Shown here one piece after another: positions 7,381-10,140 of a stretch of DNA of 10,140 nucleotides. Both the position numbers and the translations under genes were made by a program. The notes beneath the pieces are model-generated. The model worked only from the letters and a program-made list of their open reading frames with translations. It searched no databases and was not told the origin of the DNA. The DNA is from an uncultured Chloroflexota bacterium (GTDB lineage Bacteria > Chloroflexota > Chloroflexia > Chloroflexales > Roseiflexaceae). The DNA is taken from NCBI GenBank assembly GCA_903871975.1, contig CAIQIY010000054.1:1-10140 (forward strand), written 5' to 3'. How positions within the stretch are numbered: the first letter of the stretch is position 1; every line of letters starts with the position of its first letter.

Positions 7381-7621
7381 TCAACTCCCATAACCATGCG
7401 ACAAACGTGTCGCGGTCGGCACGCCAGACACCATTGCGAACGATCTGGATGCCCGGCAGGGCATCACGACGCAAGAGGGTATGAAACCATGTCCGACCCA
7501 GGATGGCATGTGCTTCGCGTGAGGTGAGGACAGGCGGCAACTGATGAGCCCCGCCGAGCTCGGCGAGCCTGCCGAGTGCGACGCGGGCGCGTACCGCGAT
7601 CGGATAGGCGCGTCGGGCCAT
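7319..7621 (-). CDS. Small helix-turn-helix DNA-binding protein (excisionase-like fold), first of a pair
   Basis: The 100-residue product starts at the ATG at 7621, with GGGAG (7628-7632) six bases upstream. Residues about 32-78 (LTSREAHAILGRTWFHTLLRRDALPGIQ, then GVWRADRDTFVAWLWEL) fit the HTH_17/excisionase winged-helix pattern: a first helix with an Ala pair, a recognition helix, a Gly/Pro wing and a final DxFxxWL helix. The tail is acidic (GADEDAEVLDRATE). The N-terminal 30 residues are Arg/Ala-rich. It is the first gene after the palindrome-rich region 7622-7894, so it may bind the repeats there and control the downstream operon. The fold is the same as its neighbour's, but the two sequences are clearly different, so they are not a recent duplicate. 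Confidence 0.74.
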   Translation of the reverse strand: MARRAYPIAVRARVALGRLAELGGAHQLPPVLTSREAHAILGRTWFHTLLRRDALPGIQIVRNGVWRADRDTFVAWLWELSGADEDAEVLDRATERTVAP

Positions 7622-7690
7622 TGTGATCTCCCTCGATATGCATCAGTTCATGGATTGCGACATGGCGTGGAGCCATGATCGATCCGGTTT

Positions 7691-7716
7691 GGCACGCGCC
7701 GCTCGCGAGGCGTGCC
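7691..7716. repeat. Inverted repeat with palindromic loop
   Basis: GGCACGC (7691-7697) pairs perfectly with GCGTGCC (7710-7716). The 12-nt loop contains the palindrome CTCGCGAG. No T-tract follows on either strand, so it is not a standard terminator; it may be an operator or part of an origin. Confidence 0.55.
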
Positions 7717-7783
7717 CACGCAGCGCTCGGCGTACACTCCCGAGTCTGATGCACGCGACACAGGCACGTACCGTGATCGCATC

Positions 7784-7809
7784 GGCGTGTCACGCCGGCG
7801 TGACACGCC
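7784..7809. repeat. Perfect 26-bp palindrome
   Basis: The half-site GGCGTGTCACGCC is followed directly by its exact reverse complement with no spacer. Each half itself contains GGCGTG and CACGCC, so it can form a tight cruciform or bind a symmetric protein dimer. It lies about 160 bp upstream of the first HTH gene. Confidence 0.85.
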
Positions 7810-7822
7810 ACGGGATTCGTCA

Positions 7823-7858
7823 CGATCGTGGCATCGTTCGTGGCAAACCGATCGTGGC
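7823..7858. repeat. Three direct repeats CG(A/T)TCGTGGC
   Basis: Copies at 7823-7832, 7835-7844 (one mismatch) and 7849-7858 start 12 and 14 bases apart, close to one helical turn or slightly more. The first overlaps the palindrome CACGATCGTG. The arrangement resembles a regulator or iteron-type binding array on one face of the DNA. Confidence 0.6.
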
Positions 7859-7894
7859 CGCTGCGCCAGGTTCTGGTGCTCGCCAGCTCATGCA

Positions 7895-8596
7895 TCAGAT
7901 GATTCCTAGTGCGCGCCCGCCGTCGGTCATGACGAACAGAATGTTGCCCACCACACCAAGTACGAGGCTCAGAGCCGATACCCCCAGGAGCATCAGGCTG
8001 CGGCGTCGCACCTGCTGCATGAATGCATCGTGGAGCACGCCATCGAGCATGTGTTGGTATCGTTCGAGCGCGGCATCGGCATCGATCCCACGCTCCTCGG
8101 CATCGGCCAGGATCGCTGCAGCCTCGGCCAACGGCTGATGGCCACGGACACGAGCCAGCTCGGCGAGGACTGCAAAGCCACGCCGTCGGCTCGACCGCGC
8201 CTCGCTCAGTGCCGCAGCAACCAGCTCGCGCATCGGCGCCAGCCCTGAATGAGCATGCTCGACGTAATGCGCCAGAATGTGGAGCGGTGCCTCGCCACCA
8301 GCCAGAGCAATGCGCACGTAGCCGATGAATCCAGGTGTCAGGCGCAACACTCGCTGCGCTCCGCTGGTGATACGACGAGGTCGCGGTGGCATGATGTGGC
8401 GGTGCGCTGCAAGGGCAAGTGCTGCGCTGCCGACCAGATACCATGGATGGGCTGGCGCCAGCAGCGCAACGGTGAGCGTCAGGCTGATCCACCAGAGCAT
8501 CCGACGTCGGGGTATGCCGGCACACCGGCCCCAGCCCGCTGCAACCAGCAATCCGGCGATCGCGATGCCACCCCAGAATGGTATGACGATCTGCAT
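7895..8596 (-). CDS. tadC: TadC-like type II secretion system F-domain membrane protein
   Basis: The product has 233 residues from the ATG at 8596, which has AGGGGGAG (8603-8610) six bases upstream. An in-frame ATG at 8710 would add 38 polar, Cys-containing residues and has no good site. Hydrophobic segments lie at about residues 5-20, 34-47, 52-65 and 200-223. The cytoplasmic region between (about 82-195) fits the T2SS-F/GspF domain of TadC: LTPGFIGYVRIALAGGEAPLHILAHY, then LAELARVRGHQPLAEAAAILADAEERGIDADAALERY. In Tad systems TadC and TadB form the inner-membrane platform driven by the TadA ATPase, which assembles pili. Here it follows a TadB-like gene, with an unexplained 308-bp gap between them. 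It is somewhat short for the family. The gene symbol is by family and order; the role in this cluster is inferred. Confidence 0.72.
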   Translation of the reverse strand: MQIVIPFWGGIAIAGLLVAAGWGRCAGIPRRRMLWWISLTLTVALLAPAHPWYLVGSAALALAAHRHIMPPRPRRITSGAQRVLRLTPGFIGYVRIALAGGEAPLHILAHYVEHAHSGLAPMRELVAAALSEARSSRRRGFAVLAELARVRGHQPLAEAAAILADAEERGIDADAALERYQHMLDGVLHDAFMQQVRRRSLMLLGVSALSLVLGVVGNILFVMTDGGRALGII

Positions 8597-8602
8597 CCCG
8601 AA

Positions 8603-8610
8603 CTCCCCCT
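8603..8610 (-). promoter_or_regulatory. Ribosome-binding site deciding the TadC-like start
   Basis: AGGGGGAG on the minus strand, with the GGGAG part six bases before the ATG at 8596, places the start at the hydrophobic N-terminus and not at the in-frame ATGs at 8635 or 8710. Confidence 0.7.
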
Positions 8611-8706
8611 GCCTTTGCCCGTCCGTCCATGCCATGACGTCGATCGATCTCGCCAATGCGGTGCCTCCGGCCAGCACCGAGATGGTGTAACACCGACAGA
8701 CACCCG

Positions 8707-8886
8707 TCATCGCACGACGAACGATCCTGGCTGGCCGGTGCCGAGCGGGCAGGATGACGGCTGGTCAGCGGCAGCTGCCGGATCGGGCTTGGCACCGTGC
8801 GAGACGCCCCGTGCACTGCCACCGACACCTTGCACACCGGTGGCCAGCCCGACACTGCATCGTCGATGATGTTCGTGATCACTCAC
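8707..8886 (-). CDS. Doubtful small ORF, 59 residues, Gly/Ser-rich
   Basis: A GTG start at 8886 opens a frame that begins VSDHEHHRRCSVGLATGVQG and ends at a TGA at 8709-8707. That TGA overlaps the upstream in-frame ATG (8710) of the tadC-like frame as ATGA. The product is rich in Gly, Ser, Ala and Pro, with no membrane segment, pilin motif or known domain. The GGGAG motif is only three bases from this GTG, which is too close, and suits a GTG at 8882 in another frame better. Third-base GC is lower than in the neighbours. It could be coding, but chance is at least as likely. Confidence 0.25.
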   Translation of the reverse strand: MSDHEHHRRCSVGLATGVQGVGGSARGVSHGAKPDPAAAADQPSSCPLGTGQPGSFVVR

Positions 8887-8904
8887 GTTCTCCCACTATC
8901 ACAA

Positions 8905-9837
8905 TCAATACATCGCGTCATCGGTGCGGGCCATCCAGAACCCCAGCGCCGTCGGTGCAAGCAGCACCAGCACCATGACCACGCCGATCAGCGTGCCACC
9001 CGGGCCAGCATACGCCCGGGCCACGCGATCAGCCTGGGTCGCGATCAGGTACACCACCATCGCCATGCCAGCCATCGTGACCACAATGCCGCTGTAGCGC
9101 ATCTGCGACAACTCGGTCATGATGGTGCCCCGTCGCCGCTCGGCGGCATACAATGCGGCGCCCGCTGCCTCGACCTGGCGCACGATGCGCGCATGGGGCG
9201 CATCGATCACCATCGCCAGCGCGCCGAGCAGCGTGCGATGCCGCAACGATGGAGTGCGAGCCGCGACGAACCCCAGTGCGCCGGCTGGCGTGAGCGGTTC
9301 GACGGCGCTCGCTGGCGAGCTCCAGAGCGCCCCCAGGGTATGCCATTCGTCTGCCAGCGGACCACGTTCGAGATCAGCAGCAATTGCCCGCAGTGCCCGT
9401 GCCAGCGTTTGTCCGGCACGCAGCTGAATGCCCAGACGCAGCACCGCACCAGGCAACTGGCGGTCGATGTCCGCGATATAACGTCGTTCAGCCAGCAAGA
9501 CGCTCGCCCAGGTCATCAGCACCGCGGTCGGGCCGGCGAGCATCAGAGCAAGCTCGAGCGGAGCCAGCCAGCCTGCGAGTACTACTACCAGCACCGCACT
9601 GAGTACCATCTGAGTCATCAGGTGCTCGGCGCCAACGACGGCCGGATACCAGTGACGCAGCTGCCATGCCGGATCGGCACCACGCCGGTAGCGTTGTGCC
9701 ACGAGTGCACGGAGCGCGCGCAGCAGGCGAACACGCTGAAGCAGGGCGACCAGCAGCATCGCGCTCACCATGAGCCAGACGGGGACGCCGAGGACGAGCC
9801 ACAGGCCCATGCGGTCGGCCACCGATTCATCAGGCAT
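8905..9837 (-). CDS. tadB: TadB-like type II secretion system F-domain membrane protein
   Basis: The product has 310 residues from the ATG at 9837, with GAGGTG (9842-9847) four bases upstream; longer readings overlap the preceding gene in another frame. Topology fits TadB: an N-terminal helix (about 11-33), a basic stretch with RALRALVAQRYRRG, a helix pair (77-98 and 99-114), a cytoplasmic T2SS-F domain (about 122-245) and a C-terminal helix pair (249-268 and 281-302). The F domain carries IDRQLPGAVLRLGIQLRAGQTLARALRAIA, the typical TadB/GspF 'LP.al..l...lraG.sl..al..ia' pattern, and ends RRGTIMTELSQMRYSG. TadB with TadC forms the inner-membrane platform on which a TadA-type ATPase acts. It overlaps the previous gene by 8 bp. 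Its usual partner ATPase is not in the window and may lie further right. Confidence 0.78.
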   Translation of the reverse strand: MPDESVADRMGLWLVLGVPVWLMVSAMLLVALLQRVRLLRALRALVAQRYRRGADPAWQLRHWYPAVVGAEHLMTQMVLSAVLVVVLAGWLAPLELALMLAGPTAVLMTWASVLLAERRYIADIDRQLPGAVLRLGIQLRAGQTLARALRAIAADLERGPLADEWHTLGALWSSPASAVEPLTPAGALGFVAARTPSLRHRTLLGALAMVIDAPHARIVRQVEAAGAALYAAERRRGTIMTELSQMRYSGIVVTMAGMAMVVYLIATQADRVARAYAGPGGTLIGVVMVLVLLAPTALGFWMARTDDAMY

Positions 9838-10140
9838 CAGGCACCTCGGCTTGCATGCGCTCCTCCAGTGCGAGTCGGCGCGCGCGCACAGCCGCTGCAG
9901 CATCCGTTGAGCCATAGCCGGCCCGCCCCAGGTCATCGAGCGCGGTCTCGCGCAGCCGCAAGTATCGCAGCGTCGTCGCGGGCTCAAGGCGCATCGCATC
10001 GCTGGTGTGCCGATCCAGCATCGCGAGCGCCTCAAGCGCATCACCACGCGCCAGCGCACCATCGGCACGCCCCAGAGCGTCGTCGACCCGACCATCGGCG
10101 GCGACGTGATGGCGCACCGCGGCCCCGAGTGCTTCCCAGC
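9830..10140 (-). CDS. Helical protein of unknown function (partial, N-terminus beyond right edge)
   Basis: The frame is open from the right edge to a TGA at 9832-9830, giving about 102 C-terminal residues. A GTG at 10117 is in frame, but the frame continues upstream without a stop, so the gene very probably begins outside the window. The visible part is Ala/Arg/Leu-rich and helical, with a repeat-like rhythm (ALGRADGALARGDALEALAMLDRH, then LRYLRLRETALDDLGRAGY) that recalls TPR or similar helical hairpins. It does not resemble the C-terminus of a TadA/CpaF ATPase, which is what one would expect in front of tadB. The 8-bp overlap with the tadB-like gene indicates co-translation. Function unknown. 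Confidence 0.55.
   Translation of the reverse strand, partial: WEALGAAVRHHVAADGRVDDALGRADGALARGDALEALAMLDRHTSDAMRLEPATTLRYLRLRETALDDLGRAGYGSTDAAAAVRARRLALEERMQAEVPDA
9842..9847 (-). promoter_or_regulatory. Ribosome-binding site deciding the TadB-like start
   Basis: GAGGTG on the minus strand lies four bases before the ATG at 9837. The same hexamer at a spacing of 4-5 bases precedes the VirB6-like, peptidase and PrgI-like genes. Confidence 0.65.

Larger units (their letters stand above)
7622..7894. promoter_or_regulatory. Repeat-rich intergenic region upstream of the HTH genes
   Basis: No convincing gene lies in these 273 bp; reading frames that cross it are shadows of neighbours. It contains an unusual concentration of inverted repeats built on CACG/CGTG: CATGGC/GCCATG at 7661-7677, GGCACGC/GCGTGCC at 7691-7716, a perfect 26-bp palindrome at 7784-7809, and CACGATCGTG at 7821-7830. 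It also has three direct CG(A/T)TCGTGGC repeats at 7823-7858. A 9-bp word, ATGCATCAG, occurs near both ends (7638-7646 and 7890-7898). The region should hold the promoter and operators for the leftward HTH and secretion genes, and a role as a transfer or replication origin is possible. I see no clear -35/-10 pair and no T-rich terminator. Confidence 0.55.
8597..8904. other. 308-bp gap between the tadB- and tadC-like genes
   Basis: Tad platform genes are usually almost contiguous, so this gap is unexpected. It holds a 12-bp perfect palindrome, CGGCAGCTGCCG (8769-8780), flanked by CGGTGCC (8736-8742) and GGCACCG (8791-8797), and a doubtful small ORF. It also has a GGGAG motif just after the tadB-like stop. 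I see no clear promoter or terminator. It may contain an independent promoter for the tadC-like gene or a small gene I cannot confirm. Confidence 0.5.

Noticed and set aside
7691..7716. Inverted repeat considered as an intrinsic terminator
   Set aside because: The stem is only 7 bp with a 12-nt loop, and no T-tract follows on either strand.
7622..7894. CRISPR array or tRNA gene in the repeat-rich gap
   Set aside because: Repeats are short, differ from each other and lack regular spacers; no cloverleaf-like structure or T-loop signature is seen.
7464..8882. Minus-strand open frame of about 472 codons with a well-spaced GGGAG before its GTG
   Set aside because: It runs through the tadC-like gene, the palindromic region and part of an HTH gene in another frame. 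The product is rich in Arg/Cys/His/Ser and looks non-coding.
9838..10095. 86-codon N-terminal extension of the tadB-like frame
   Set aside because: It is Arg/Cys-rich, out of frame with the overlapping upstream gene, and a good ribosome-binding site marks the ATG at 9837.
1..10140. Insertion sequence, integrase or attachment site marking a mobile element edge
   Set aside because: No transposase or recombinase motif, no terminal inverted repeats and no target duplications are visible. The two HTH proteins alone do not prove an excision module.

Overview
The window is GC-rich and every gene I can support lies on the minus strand, so the region reads from the right edge (10140) to the left edge (1). 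It looks like part of a conjugation or secretion gene cluster from a high-GC bacterium. The minimal type IV secretion set (VirB4 with a separate N-terminal partner, a PrgI-like protein, a VirB6-like protein and a wall-hydrolase-like protein) lacks outer-membrane core genes within the window. That fits a Gram-positive-type or monoderm-like layout. Chloroflexota is my best guess, with Actinomycetota as the alternative, but this is an inference from gene style and not a proven assignment.

In the direction of transcription the layout is as follows. (a) 10140-8905: the C-terminal part of a helical protein of unknown function that runs off the right edge, overlapping by 8 bp a TadB-like membrane protein with a T2SS-F domain. 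(b) 8904-8597: about 300 bp without a convincing gene. It holds a 12-bp palindrome and a doubtful 59-codon ORF. (c) 8596-7895: a TadC-like T2SS-F protein. (d) 7894-7622: an intergenic region rich in inverted and direct repeats, including a perfect 26-bp palindrome. This is the likeliest place for control of the genes to its left. (e) 7621-7036: two small excisionase/MerR-type helix-turn-helix genes that overlap each other by 62 bp. (f) 7048-1: a tightly packed run encoding a VirB6/TrbL-like polytopic protein, a two-domain peptidase (degenerate M23 plus intact M15 motifs), a small two-helix VirB2-like protein, a PrgI-like protein, a TraC-type N-terminal domain protein, the VirB4 ATPase, and a membrane-anchored PEGA-like protein cut by the left edge.

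Most junctions in (f) are short overlaps or gaps of about 10 bp or less. Several starts carry the same GAGGTG ribosome-binding site 4-5 nt upstream, which supports one co-transcribed module. The likely division of labour is VirB4 as the motor at an inner-membrane channel built from the VirB6-like, PrgI-like and small two-helix proteins. The exported peptidase would open the cell wall, the PEGA-like protein could be an extracytoplasmic scaffold, and the HTH proteins could control expression. The Tad-type proteins would normally pair with a TadA/VirB11-like ATPase, which is not in the window. Their position next to a VirB4/PrgI-type channel is the most interesting aspect of the region. No relaxase, VirD4 coupling protein, integrase or attachment site is visible.
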